Shown: one piece after another, positions 1 through 8,476 of the stretch
Layout: each line of letters starts with the position of its first letter
Numbering within the stretch: position 1 is the stretch's first letter
Origin: Chryseobacterium tagetis
GTDB lineage: Bacteria; Bacteroidota; Bacteroidia; Flavobacteriales; Weeksellaceae
Direction: 5' to 3'
Assembly: GCF_016735585.2 (NCBI RefSeq)
Contig: NZ_JAERSE020000004.1
Span: forward strand, 124,001 to 188,000
Length of the DNA: 64,000 nt
The notes under the pieces: model-generated
The model's database searches: none
What the model saw: only the letters and a program-made list of their open reading frames with translations
Told to the model about the DNA's origin: nothing
Made by a program: the position numbers and the translations under genes

Positions 1-298
1 CTCTTTCTACTTCAGCACCAGGTAAAGTTTCTTTAATTTCTCTGGCCTGTTTGTCCATTTTATTACCGATTACGTTACCGGCAACACCACCGATCACACC
101 TCCTAAAACAGCTCCTAAGGCTGCGTTTTTACCTTTTCCAACGTTATTACCTAAAATACCTCCGATAATTGCTCCGGATGCAGCACCTACAGCGGTACCT
201 CTTTGTTGGTGGTTAGAATTCTGTACTGCTTCACAACTTGTCAGTAATAAAGCTGATGATAAGAAAAGAGCTCCGATATATGTTTTTGTAAATTTCAT
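1..298 (-). CDS. glycine-zipper outer-membrane lipoprotein (partial, 3' end outside window)
   Basis: The reverse strand reads from an ATG at 296-298 to the window edge without a stop. It starts with a lipoprotein signal: a hydrophobic stretch followed by the lipobox LLLTSC, with Cys at about residue 22. Next comes a glycine-zipper segment with repeated GAxxG, GGxxG and GNxxG spacing at about residues 35-80, the pattern of YMGG/Gly-zipper proteins that insert in the outer membrane. In many flavobacteria this N-terminus is followed by an OmpA peptidoglycan-binding domain. That part would lie outside the window, so the full domain make-up is unknown. It sits just downstream of a second lipoprotein gene and may be cotranscribed with it. 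Confidence 0.8.
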   Translation of the reverse strand, partial: MKFTKTYIGALFLSSALLLTSCEAVQNSNHQQRGTAVGAASGAIIGGILGNNVGKGKNAALGAVLGGVIGGVAGNVIGNKMDKQAREIKETLPGAEVER

Positions 299-319
299 TT
301 TATTTATATTTAAGTTAAA

Positions 320-811
320 CTATTTCATTCCCGTTCTCTGGAAGTTGTACACAACTCTTACATTTTCACCGTCAAAAGGAATGTTCTGCTCCAGCGAGAA
401 TTGATCTGTAGCCTGATTAGTCAATGTTAAAGTATATCCTACTGTATTTTGTTTTGCTTTTGTACCTTCTGCGATTTTCTTAAACTCAAAAGTATTACCG
501 TCTTTTACATCAATTTTAATAGGTTGTGTAATCGCCGGGCAAGATCCTCCACCATTTAAAGTATATGCTCCCGTCCAGTTATTTGGAATTAATCTCCAAT
601 GACTTCCCACGAAACATTGTGCGTCTGCTCCTTCATCGAAAGGTTTAATCTTGAACTGCTTATCATAATCGATGCTTACGATTTGCCAGTCCCCTTTCAT
701 TTTAAGGAACTCTGATCTTTGATTTTGTGATGTTTTTGCGTTGTTAACGGAGGAACAAGACACTGCAAAAAGTGATGTTCCCAACATCCCTGCAAGTAGT
801 AACTTTCTCAT
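320..811 (-). CDS. lipocalin-like lipoprotein
   Basis: This is a 163-residue protein with a lipoprotein signal peptide ending in the lipobox FAVSC (Cys19). The mature part contains 'MKGDWQIVSIDYD', the typical 'L.G.W.v..i' opening of lipocalin-like domains. It then shows alternating beta-strand-like segments ending in VRVVYNFQR. The call rests on that pattern and on the common flavobacterial lipocalin-family lipoproteins of this size. The ligand is unknown. It precedes the glycine-zipper lipoprotein by 21 nt on the same strand, so the two probably form an envelope operon. Confidence 0.7.
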   Translation of the reverse strand: MRKLLLAGMLGTSLFAVSCSSVNNAKTSQNQRSEFLKMKGDWQIVSIDYDKQFKIKPFDEGADAQCFVGSHWRLIPNNWTGAYTLNGGGSCPAITQPIKIDVKDGNTFEFKKIAEGTKAKQNTVGYTLTLTNQATDQFSLEQNIPFDGENVRVVYNFQRTGMK

Positions 812-880
812 TTTGTTGTTTATTATTTTGTTATAATAAAGTTACAAAAAACCGTGCCAAAATAATGAATAAAAATAAAA

Positions 881-903
881 AAAGTCCGAAATTTTCGGAC
901 TTT
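881..903 (-). terminator. Rho-independent terminator after the S8 peptidase gene
   Basis: A near-perfect inverted repeat (AAAGTCCGAAA paired with TTTCGGACTTT) lies just downstream of the minus-strand peptidase stop. Read on the minus strand it is followed by T-rich sequence. It separates the peptidase transcript from the two lipoprotein genes. Confidence 0.8.
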
Positions 904-935
904 ATATCTATAAATGGTAATAACACTTAGATAAT

Positions 936-2615
936 TTATTTTTTAACAGTCTTTTTTACAGATTTCGTAGCTTTTTTTACAGCCCCAGATTGACCATTAT
1001 AAAAATTAGTGTAAGCGTATTCTGCTGCTTTTTTCACATCAATCACACCTCCTGCCTGAGAATAATCTCCAAATCCGTCTGTAGTGTTCGGATTGCTAGA
1101 TTTTACTAGAGATTCAATGATCTGAGCCGGAGTAAGGTTTGGCATATACGCTAATAATACTGCTGCTGCACCTGCTACAACCGGAGAGGCCATTGAAGTC
1201 CCCTGTAGGTATTTATACTCGTTATGAGGCACTGTAGAATAGATTTCATCACCCGGAGCAAAAACATTAACCATTTTTTTATTGTAGTTAGAGAAACCAG
1301 CTCTTAAAGCATCATTTTTATTGGTACTTGCTCCTACTACAATTACATTATTTACAAATGGTTTTTCATCGGTAACATTTTTAAAATTCGTAGGGTAAGC
1401 CAAGTGTTCTGCAACGTCTTCGTTTTCGTTACCTGCAGCTTTTACCAAAAGAACTCCTTTATCCTGAGCATATTTAAATGCATCCCAAACTACACTTTTA
1501 CCTGGAGATACAGGTTTTCCGAAGCTCATATTTAAAACTTTAGCTCCGTTGTCTACTGCATATTTAATAGCGTTTGCAACATCTTTATCTCTTTCGTCTC
1601 CGTTTGGAACAGTTCTTACAGACATGATTTTAGCAACTTTTGAAGCTACCCCATACTGAATTTCTTTTCCTTGCGGAAGTCCTGCGATGATCCCTGCAAC
1701 GTGAGTTCCGTGCATTGCATCAGGACCTTCATAATGATTGTTTCCGTAATTTTTTTCTGAGTAATCATCATAGTTATCTCCTACTATTTCTTTTCTAGGA
1801 TCGTAAGACAGATCATATTGTTTTGCTTGAGGACCATAATAATCAAGAGCCTCTTTGATTTGGTCTTTCATGATTTTCTCAAACTCAGCAGGAGTTTTCC
1901 CCTGAAATTCCGGATTTGCAGCCACTTGTTTCAGTACCTGAAGAATCATTGCATCTTTCTGATCTGTTACTTTAATTGCCGCAACATTTTCAGGAGTCAC
2001 ATTTTTTCCTCCAAGCAATTTCACCATATTCGGGATGGCTTCATCGATCATTGTATACGTCTGGAAGCCTTGTTTTGCTTCAACACTCTTCTTAGAGAAA
2101 AGGTCCTTAGCTTTCATATACATTTCAAAATCTTCCGGCATTTTAGCTTGATTTGCTTTATTTTTTGTAGAATCATCTCCTTCAAAGATCGGTTTGTATT
2201 TCGCTACCACTCTCGTTACTTCCATGTTGTCGATATCGATATCGCCGTTTTTCCCTCCGATAAAGTTCCATCCGTGAACGTCATCAATATATCCGTTTCC
2301 GTCATCATCTTTTCCGTTATTGGGAACTTCATTTGGATTAGACCAGATGTTTTTTACCAATCCCGGGTGATCTACCTGTACTCCGCTATCTAAAACACCT
2401 ACTACAACCGTTTTAGGCTTAAGTCCTTTAGATTCTAAATATTTGTAAGCATTCTCCGTATTTACACCATATACTTTGGCAGAAGAAAAGTCTTTATGAT
2501 ACCAAGTCATTAAGTCTTTATCTTCTTTTGGGTCTACATTCTTACCTTGAGCTTCCTGAGCGTAAGTAAAACTAAAACCTGCTAAAAAAACAGCAGCTAA
2601 TAATATCTTTTTCAT
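936..2615 (-). CDS. secreted S8 family subtilisin-like serine protease
   Basis: This 559-residue protein has a Sec signal peptide (hydrophobic, ending TYAQ at residue 20) and a subtilase domain with all key residues. Asp76 lies in VVGVLDSGVQ, His305 in HGTHVAGI, the oxyanion Asn396 in KAAGNEN, and the nucleophile Ser474 in GTSMASPV. The spacing from Asp to His is 229 residues, against about 30-60 in typical subtilisins. A Lys-rich, mostly helical insertion of about 170 residues (roughly 130-300) therefore sits inside the catalytic domain. The C-terminus is a Lys-rich tail, not a T9SS sorting domain, so it is probably periplasmic or Sec-exported. It starts one nucleotide after the WbqC gene ends, which implies cotranscription. 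Confidence 0.93.
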   Translation of the reverse strand: MKKILLAAVFLAGFSFTYAQEAQGKNVDPKEDKDLMTWYHKDFSSAKVYGVNTENAYKYLESKGLKPKTVVVGVLDSGVQVDHPGLVKNIWSNPNEVPNNGKDDDGNGYIDDVHGWNFIGGKNGDIDIDNMEVTRVVAKYKPIFEGDDSTKNKANQAKMPEDFEMYMKAKDLFSKKSVEAKQGFQTYTMIDEAIPNMVKLLGGKNVTPENVAAIKVTDQKDAMILQVLKQVAANPEFQGKTPAEFEKIMKDQIKEALDYYGPQAKQYDLSYDPRKEIVGDNYDDYSEKNYGNNHYEGPDAMHGTHVAGIIAGLPQGKEIQYGVASKVAKIMSVRTVPNGDERDKDVANAIKYAVDNGAKVLNMSFGKPVSPGKSVVWDAFKYAQDKGVLLVKAAGNENEDVAEHLAYPTNFKNVTDEKPFVNNVIVVGASTNKNDALRAGFSNYNKKMVNVFAPGDEIYSTVPHNEYKYLQGTSMASPVVAGAAAVLLAYMPNLTPAQIIESLVKSSNPNTTDGFGDYSQAGGVIDVKKAAEYAYTNFYNGQSGAVKKATKSVKKTVKK

Positions 2616-2616
2616 G

Positions 2617-3240
2617 TTAGTATGATTGTTTAATATTTCTTATATAAGTCATAGATTCAGGGCCTTTGTTACAAATAAGGTCCAAAATTGACAAATCCTG
2701 TATAAAACCCAGTTTATCTGTGAATGTCTGATAATATTCGTCCATTTCAAATTCTGAGGGTTGTTTGGCTGAAAATTTCTCTCTGAAATTAACTTCTTCA
2801 GGATTTTTGATATATTCTGCATTCAAAGAATGTGCCTTTTCTATTTTCAGGATCTGTTGCAAAATTTCTAATGCTTTTAAGTTGAAGTCTAAAAGGTATT
2901 TTTCTTTCAGGTCAAATATCTTTCTGATCTTATCTTCGTAAAACTCAAAATAAGGAGAGCTTTGATAGGCTGTTTTAATAGATTTCCAATGAAGGCTTCT
3001 CCAGTCTTCTCTGTAAGAGATTTCAATGTCTTTTAATGCTCTACTTCCGTTATGATTGATCGGAATAATTAAAGATAATTTTCCGTTTGCCCCGTAAATA
3101 TTGGCTCTGTTTCTGTAGGTCTGTTTGGGAAAATTTTCAAACTGTTCAAATACGATTTCATTTTCAGGATTTAACAAAACTGAAAACCAGGAAATAGGTG
3201 GTAAATAAAATACCGGTAATAATACATTCGTCATATTCAT
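2617..3240 (-). CDS. WbqC family protein
   Basis: This 207-residue protein starts NVLLPVFYLPPISWFSVL and carries the conserved 'YRNRANIYGANGKLSLIIPI' block and the W-R-S-L-H-W segment of WbqC-like proteins (Pfam WbqC). Members occur in O-antigen loci and scattered in Bacteroidetes chromosomes. Their enzymatic role has not been firmly established. Met1 or Met3 could be the start, and nothing decides between them. In relatives this gene commonly lies next to lepB. Here the two are separated by the accessory peptide cassette, which is an inference from remembered gene order. Confidence 0.85.
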   Translation of the reverse strand: MNMTNVLLPVFYLPPISWFSVLLNPENEIVFEQFENFPKQTYRNRANIYGANGKLSLIIPINHNGSRALKDIEISYREDWRSLHWKSIKTAYQSSPYFEFYEDKIRKIFDLKEKYLLDFNLKALEILQQILKIEKAHSLNAEYIKNPEEVNFREKFSAKQPSEFEMDEYYQTFTDKLGFIQDLSILDLICNKGPESMTYIRNIKQSY

Positions 3241-3245
3241 AATGC

Positions 3246-3279
3246 AAAAATGAAGTATTTTTTCAAATACTTCATTTTT
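3246..3279 (-). terminator. bidirectional terminator closing the peptide cassette
   Basis: A 15-bp inverted repeat (AAAAATGAAGTATTT / AAATACTTCATTTTT) has a 4-nt loop. T-tracts follow the stem on both strands. It lies between the end of the ABC exporter gene and the start of wbqC, so it ends the incoming minus-strand cassette transcript. The remaining bases to 3375 hold no recognisable gene. Confidence 0.85.
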
Positions 3280-3375
3280 TTTTCACTTTATTTAATCAAC
3301 CTTTTGTCTTTTGTAAATAATAAATGAGGAGGATTTATTCCTATCTATTGTTTAAACTAACATATTAAACTTTAT

Positions 3376-5574
3376 CTAGTTACCTAATTCAAGTTGATTT
3401 TTAACTAAATTATAATAATTATTTTTCTTCTCAACTAATTCATAATGCTTCCCACGTTCAACAATTTCTCCATTTTTTAATACAATAATCTGATCCGCAT
3501 TTTTAACGGTTGATAATCGATGGGCAACAATAATCACCGTTTTTCCTCTGAAAAAAGACTGAAGATTTTTATGAATGATCATTTCATTTTCTGCATCCAA
3601 AGCACTTGTAGCTTCATCAAATAGTATAATATGCGGGTTTTTGTAAACTGCTCTGGCAATCAATATTCTTTGTTTTTGTCCTCCTGAAATACCATTTCCT
3701 GCAGCTCCTATTTTTGTTTTGCTTCCTAAAGGAAGCTGTTCTACAAAAGTTTTGATATTGGCTATTTTAAGAGCTTTCTCCAACTGTATTGCATCAATTT
3801 CTTCATCCCCAGTTGCTATATTTCTTTCTATTGTATCGGAAAAAATAAATCCTTCCTGCATAACTACCCCAGTGTTTTTTCTTATGTCAACTGGTGAGAT
3901 TTCTTTTATATTTAAATCATTAAAATAAATTTCACCGTCTACCTGCTCATAAAATTTTAATAAAATTTTTAAAAGCGTTGTTTTACCGCTTCCACTATCT
4001 CCTACAATGGCCGTAATTTTTCCTTCAGGAATAAAAAGATTTATATCTTTAAGTACAAAGGGTGATCTTGGACCTTCGTACTGAAATGAAACATTAACAA
4101 GATTAATCCCACTATTTACGTGATAGTTTTTTATATTAGTATCTAATCCAACAAAATAATCTTTTTCTTCAGTAGGATGGTTTTGTACTTCATTTAATCT
4201 GGATAGGCTAAGTTTAGCATCCTGAGAAGATCGGAAAAAAGAAATCAGCTGAGACAATGGTGAGTTCATTTGTCCAATAATATAGGAAACACTCAAAAGT
4301 GCACCTAAAGTCATATTATCTTTAACTACATAAGATGCAGCAAGAAACGTGACAATAATATTTTTAAGTTGATTAAAAAACTCAAAACCAGACATTTGAA
4401 TCTGATCAAGTTTAAGAACTCTGATATTAATCTTGAGTAGTTTTTCCTGTATTTTTTCCCATTCTCTTAATTTAAATCGCTCGAACTGGTTTAGTTTCAT
4501 TTCTGAAATCCCATTTATGATTTCATAAATCGATTCCTGATTTTCACTTTTGCGTTGAAAACGAAAATAATCCAGAATTTTTCTCTTTTTCATCCAATAA
4601 AGCGACCAAAATATTGATATTACTGTTAAAGCAGTATATACTATTAAAATATTCAGGTTATAATACCCCAGAATTACAAAAAAAACAGAAAAAGTTATTA
4701 TAGAAAATAACGTGAGTAGACTTTGTGAAGTTAAAAAATCTTCAATTCTTTCCTGATCCTGAATTCTCTGATTAAAATCTCCGAGAAGTTTTGTATCAAA
4801 AAATTTAATCGGAAGCTTAAACAGCTTTTTAAAAAAATCAGAAATAATCTGAATATTTACTTTGGTTCCTACTTCTAATACAATCCAGTTTCTGAAAATA
4901 TTAAAGGTCATATTTCCAACAAAGAAAGCCAGCTGAGTAAGCAATATGTAAGTAACAACTGAAAGATTTTTTTTATCTACCCCCTCATCAATAAGTTTCT
5001 GGGTGAGTATGGGAAAGAAAAGTGTTGTTAATGTTCCAAGCAGCAACAGGCAAAACATCTGCCACATTTTTTTATGGTGTGGCTTCAAGTATTTTAGAAG
5101 ATATTTAAAAGAAATATCTTCTTCTTTTTTATATTCTATTTTATAAAATTCTTCTGTTGGTTCTAAGAGAAAAGCGATCCCCTTTTCATCCTCTACAAGC
5201 CAACATTTTTTAAACTCTTGCTCAGAAAGAGAAACAAATCCATGAGCAGGATCTGCTATTTTGTAAATAAGCTTCCCTGAAAAAAAACTTTTTGATATTT
5301 TATACAGTACGACAAAATGGTTTTTATTCCAGTGCAGGATACAGGGAAGATGCTTCTTATCCAATGCTTCATATTTTATTTTTGCAGCAGTAGACTGTAA
5401 CCCGACTTTTTTAGCAGCTTCGCTTATCCCCAATAATGAAACTCCTTCTCTGGTAATATAGCTTTCATATCGGAGATACTGAAGATCAATATCTTTTCCG
5501 AAAAATGAACAGATCATTGCCAGACAAGCCGGACCGCAGTCCATTGCATCATTTTGAAATATGAATTTCTTCAT
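3376..5574 (-). CDS. peptidase-containing ABC exporter (C39 bacteriocin-type, PCAT)
   Basis: This 732-residue protein has three parts. The N-terminal C39 peptidase domain (about 1-135) has Gln7, catalytic Cys13 in MDCGPACLAM, His86 in NKNHFVVLY and Asp108 in IADPAHG. An ABC membrane domain (about 160-450) has six hydrophobic segments. The C-terminal ATPase has Walker A GDSGSGKTT near 523, signature ISGGQKQR near 628, Walker B IILFDEAT and the H-loop AHRLS. Proteins of this type cut double-glycine leaders and export the core peptide, and a GG-leader peptide is encoded about 1.4 kb upstream in the same operon. The gene overlaps the maturase gene by 26 nt, so translation is probably coupled. No HlyD-type adaptor gene lies beside it. 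Confidence 0.95.
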   Translation of the reverse strand: MKKFIFQNDAMDCGPACLAMICSFFGKDIDLQYLRYESYITREGVSLLGISEAAKKVGLQSTAAKIKYEALDKKHLPCILHWNKNHFVVLYKISKSFFSGKLIYKIADPAHGFVSLSEQEFKKCWLVEDEKGIAFLLEPTEEFYKIEYKKEEDISFKYLLKYLKPHHKKMWQMFCLLLLGTLTTLFFPILTQKLIDEGVDKKNLSVVTYILLTQLAFFVGNMTFNIFRNWIVLEVGTKVNIQIISDFFKKLFKLPIKFFDTKLLGDFNQRIQDQERIEDFLTSQSLLTLFSIITFSVFFVILGYYNLNILIVYTALTVISIFWSLYWMKKRKILDYFRFQRKSENQESIYEIINGISEMKLNQFERFKLREWEKIQEKLLKINIRVLKLDQIQMSGFEFFNQLKNIIVTFLAASYVVKDNMTLGALLSVSYIIGQMNSPLSQLISFFRSSQDAKLSLSRLNEVQNHPTEEKDYFVGLDTNIKNYHVNSGINLVNVSFQYEGPRSPFVLKDINLFIPEGKITAIVGDSGSGKTTLLKILLKFYEQVDGEIYFNDLNIKEISPVDIRKNTGVVMQEGFIFSDTIERNIATGDEEIDAIQLEKALKIANIKTFVEQLPLGSKTKIGAAGNGISGGQKQRILIARAVYKNPHIILFDEATSALDAENEMIIHKNLQSFFRGKTVIIVAHRLSTVKNADQIIVLKNGEIVERGKHYELVEKKNNYYNLVKNQLELGN

Positions 5575-6916
5575 TCTTAGCAGATTCTCTTAGATAATAA
5601 TCTAATATTAGTTTTTCTTTATAGTTAAATTTAAATTCCGGGCATGCTGGAGTATCTTCATACCATGATTTCGGACATCCTCCTCCGCAAACCGGCAGAT
5701 GCGAGCATTCTTTACACCAAGTTTTTCCAGATTTTATTACGTCTGACCAATTACGTAAGGTAGCATTGTTATCAAAAGTTGAATAATCATTATTTAGATT
5801 ACCAATTTTGTGTTCGTCTCCACCATAATTATCGGTATACGGAAACTCCCAACAAGTATAAATATTTCCAAAAGCATCATATACTTCTGAATCATCTCTT
5901 TCTACCATACATGCATAGTGTATTCTTTTTGGTAACAGGCTTGAAAACTTAATTTTATTATCAAAACAATAAAGTAGCCAGTCAATTTCCTTTTTAGCAA
6001 AATCTTCATTGGTTAAAGAATCTTTTCCTGCATCATTTCCTCCCCAATTAACGATCGGTGCGAAACTTACTCCAATATACTGGTTAATACCTTTTTCAAC
6101 AAAATATTCAAGAAGAGGATCTACAAATGAATGGTTTGTTTTATCAATATTAATTCTCACTGTAATCCCTCCAAGTTTATTTTGATAAGCCTCGGTTTTT
6201 GTACAGTCTACAATGTTTTTAAATATTAAATCGAAAGTAGGGTTATTATTATTTTTGGTATATCTTCTTTTATCATGCGATTCAGCCAGCCCATCCAATG
6301 TAATCTGAAAATCTCTGACTTTATACTGAGTTACAAGTTCCTGAAAAAGCTTACCTTTCAAACTCAGTCCATTTGTTACCATAGAAGCAGAATACCAAAG
6401 ATCTCTTTCCTCGCATATTTTTAATAGCCTTTCTGTGGTATTCTTTATAGATTTAAGTCCCGTTAAAGGCTCTCCTCCATACCAAGTAATATTTATTCCT
6501 TTATATTTCTTCCCAGAATTTAAAAAGAACAATATTCTTTCTATATATTTTTCAATAATATCTTCCGAAGCATAATCTTTAGTATGGTTTTGTGCACAAT
6601 AATAGCAACCTAATTGACAGTTTGCAGAAGGCTGGATAGTCATAGACAATACATCTACGCTTTCACGGTTTTCATCATTTTCTGTAACTACTGTATGAAA
6701 CTCGTCTTCGTTTTTATCTACTATTATTAAATTATCCTTCAAAGTGGCTATGAGCTCTTCATTTATACTTGAAAAATTACCTGCCAGTAGATTCTGATAA
6801 ATATGTGAATCTACTAAAAGGGAAGAGCCAGTACGGGTTGAAAAGAGTATTTGCTTGTCCGGAAGATCATATTCATCCAATATATCTGTAGACAAGTGAT
6901 ATTTTGATATTTTCAT
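5549..6916 (-). CDS. radical SAM/SPASM peptide maturase
   Basis: This 455-residue protein has the radical SAM cluster motif CQLGCYYC (Cys100, Cys104, Cys107; CX3CX2C) and a GGEP-type motif (WYGGEPL) at the usual distance. The C-terminus has the canonical SPASM pattern for two auxiliary iron-sulfur clusters: a Cys pair around 331-349 (ACM...IYTCWEF), then Cys401, Cys404, Cys410, Cys414 and Cys425 (CX2CX5CX3C...C). The N-terminal 90 residues are probably a leader-recognition region. Such enzymes install thioether, C-C or related crosslinks on ribosomal peptides. The substrate is inferred to be the small Cys-rich peptide encoded 93 nt upstream. The type of crosslink cannot be read from sequence. 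Confidence 0.92.
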   Translation of the reverse strand: MKISKYHLSTDILDEYDLPDKQILFSTRTGSSLLVDSHIYQNLLAGNFSSINEELIATLKDNLIIVDKNEDEFHTVVTENDENRESVDVLSMTIQPSANCQLGCYYCAQNHTKDYASEDIIEKYIERILFFLNSGKKYKGINITWYGGEPLTGLKSIKNTTERLLKICEERDLWYSASMVTNGLSLKGKLFQELVTQYKVRDFQITLDGLAESHDKRRYTKNNNNPTFDLIFKNIVDCTKTEAYQNKLGGITVRINIDKTNHSFVDPLLEYFVEKGINQYIGVSFAPIVNWGGNDAGKDSLTNEDFAKKEIDWLLYCFDNKIKFSSLLPKRIHYACMVERDDSEVYDAFGNIYTCWEFPYTDNYGGDEHKIGNLNNDYSTFDNNATLRNWSDVIKSGKTWCKECSHLPVCGGGCPKSWYEDTPACPEFKFNYKEKLILDYYLRESAKNEEIHISK

Positions 6917-6973
6917 TGTTTAAGGTTGATCAATTTTTAGTTTATAATTAAATTTTATCTTATGTGATTAATA

Positions 6974-6994
6974 AGGCTGGAAAAATTCCAGCCT
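6974..6994 (-). terminator. intra-operon hairpin between precursor and maturase genes (attenuator candidate)
   Basis: A perfect 9-bp inverted repeat (AGGCTGGAA / TTCCAGCCT) with a 3-nt loop lies in the 93-nt gap after the precursor stop. On the minus strand the following bases are only moderately U-rich, which suggests partial termination or a 3' stabilising stem. Either would raise precursor transcript above that of the downstream maturase and exporter. Confidence 0.6.
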
Positions 6995-7009
6995 ATCAAA
7001 AAACTTTTA

Positions 7010-7216
7010 TTATCCGTTCCAAGAACAAGTTCTCAAGTTAGGACAAGCTTCACTGTTCCATCCACAGTCAACCAGTTTAGTACAAGTTGTAAGACTTGTA
7101 TCTGTACTTATACCAGTTCCTCCTTTAATAGATGTAAGGCCTGAATCCTTGATAACTTCGATCCCCTCATGTCTCTCTGATTTTTTAGACATGTCTTTTA
7201 GTCTTTTTTTTAACAT
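7010..7216 (-). CDS. GG-leader RiPP precursor peptide
   Basis: This 68-residue ORF starts with a charged leader (residues 1-33) ending LTSIKGG, the double-glycine site expected for C39 exporters. The 35-residue core holds four cysteines at 45, 51, 58 and 64 (CX5C-X6-CX5C). The core contains two copies of C-x-x-L-x-x-C-x-W-N (residues 45-54 and 58-67), so it looks internally duplicated. It lies directly upstream of the radical SAM maturase and the peptidase-exporter, which supports its role as their substrate. Thr and Ser are enriched between the GG site and the first Cys. Met1 is kept as the start; Met9 is an alternative that also keeps the GG motif. Disulfides rather than radical SAM crosslinks cannot be excluded for the Cys residues. 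Confidence 0.85.
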   Translation of the reverse strand: MLKKRLKDMSKKSERHEGIEVIKDSGLTSIKGGTGISTDTSLTTCTKLVDCGWNSEACPNLRTCSWNG

Positions 7217-7348
7217 AATTGTAAAATTTAAAAATTAATAAAGTATAATAAACACTTGTGATCTCACGTGGCCTTTGTTTGATCAGTATGTTTAATCTTT
7301 TTTAAAATTTGTTTTATAAACAGAAACTTTATTAATTTCTATTTAATG

Positions 7349-8173
7349 TCAATCAAATTTTGGTTGTTTATCTTGTTCCAGATATATATATCTGTTTTTA
7401 ATCATTTTTTGCATCATTTTCTTTTTTTGATTCAGTTCCGCTACTGATGTGATATCAGCATCTTTTACAGAAACTTTATTGCCATTTTTTATATTCTCAG
7501 ACATTGAGCGGGTCGGATTATTATAAATATCAATCAAATATGTATTGAAGTTCTTTACATTTGTCTTAACGGCTTTTTTATCATAATGATTCTCTAAAAA
7601 ACTGCTTGTATCATAGGTTTTATTAAATTTGGTGTTTTTAACAAGTTTGTAAACAAAGTTTTCTTGGGAATCTTTCAATAAAAATATCAATCCAGGCAAA
7701 CCTCTAAACTTATAAGGTCCTTCAGGAATATTTACAGAATCTGCAAACCAAGCAGTCCATTTCCGTCCTCCAAAATCTGTTGTTGCTTTCTGAAGAGTAT
7801 ATCCTTCGTAGGTGATAGTCTCCTTAGAAAGCTCCCACTTCATTTTATCTGTCGTGCTTATCACGAAATATTCAAAAAAATCTCTATACCACTTATTAGT
7901 ATAGCTATTTGCGTCTCTCACTATTAGCTGATCAGTACCAGTATTAGTTCTTGACACTTCTCCGCTTAGATTATTTTTATTTATAGAATCTTTGTCTAAC
8001 AAAACCTTATCATAGAATTTTACAGACTTGGGGTTAATGTCCAAAACCATAATATTCTGTTTATAATCCTGTGTCGAATCTTTTCTTGACTTTAGTTCAT
8101 AAAAGAACCTATTTGTCTGAGAATAATAAAAAAAGGATATAAGCATCACTGTAAATGAGAGAATCTTTTTCAT
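7349..8173 (-). CDS. GLPGLI family secreted protein
   Basis: This 274-residue protein has a Sec signal peptide (hydrophobic, cut near YSQTNRF) and contains the family-defining motif GLPGLI in YKFRGLPGLIFLL (about residue 160). The preceding WTAWFADSVNIPEGPYKF block is also typical. The family (TIGR01200) is widespread in flavobacteria and has no established function. It lies in the peptide operon between the small lipoprotein and the precursor, and a role in peptide handling or self-protection is only inference. The 132 nt to the precursor start contain no clear promoter or terminator, so readthrough is likely. Confidence 0.88.
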   Translation of the reverse strand: MKKILSFTVMLISFFYYSQTNRFFYELKSRKDSTQDYKQNIMVLDINPKSVKFYDKVLLDKDSINKNNLSGEVSRTNTGTDQLIVRDANSYTNKWYRDFFEYFVISTTDKMKWELSKETITYEGYTLQKATTDFGGRKWTAWFADSVNIPEGPYKFRGLPGLIFLLKDSQENFVYKLVKNTKFNKTYDTSSFLENHYDKKAVKTNVKNFNTYLIDIYNNPTRSMSENIKNGNKVSVKDADITSVAELNQKKKMMQKMIKNRYIYLEQDKQPKFD

Positions 8174-8199
8174 AATTGTATCTTTATTACTTGATCAAA

Positions 8200-8454
8200 C
8201 TATTTTTTCGGAGGAGTAACTTTTGGATCTTCATCAAATTCGCCTAAGCCATTAATAGCTCCGGAATTATCTGAGTTTTGCATATTAATAACTTCCTTTA
8301 TCGTATCAGAATTTTTCATTAATACATTCTTAGAAGATATGCCTATTGAAGTTTTTGTGGATTCAAAATCAAAGTCATCTTGATCATTTCTGCACGACCC
8401 TAACAGTAACAAGAACATTACTGCAAGACATGCATACCATTTAAAATTTGTCAT
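8200..8454 (-). CDS. small lipoprotein, first gene of the peptide operon
   Basis: This 84-residue protein has a strong lipoprotein signal (hydrophobic VMFLLLLGSC, lipid-attachment Cys near residue 21). An acidic, Asn/Ser-rich mature part of about 63 residues ends in DPKVTPPKK. There is no recognised domain. It ends 26 nt before the GLPGLI gene and is preceded by a good flavobacterial promoter, so it opens the operon. Small lipoproteins next to peptide antibiotics are often immunity factors. That is a hypothesis here, not something the sequence shows. Confidence 0.75.
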   Translation of the reverse strand: MTNFKWYACLAVMFLLLLGSCRNDQDDFDFESTKTSIGISSKNVLMKNSDTIKEVINMQNSDNSGAINGLGEFDEDPKVTPPKK

Positions 8455-8476
8455 TACTTTTCTATATTTTCTGAAA

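Noticed and set aside
1818..2393. A 191-codon ORF antisense to the S8 protease gene
   Set aside because: It lies wholly opposite a well-supported gene and its translation shows no domain; it is a shadow frame.
7259..7277. A CACGTG core near the precursor gene that resembles a parS site
   Set aside because: Only the central TCACGTG fits the parS consensus TGTTTCACGTGAAACA; the flanks do not match and symmetry is lacking.
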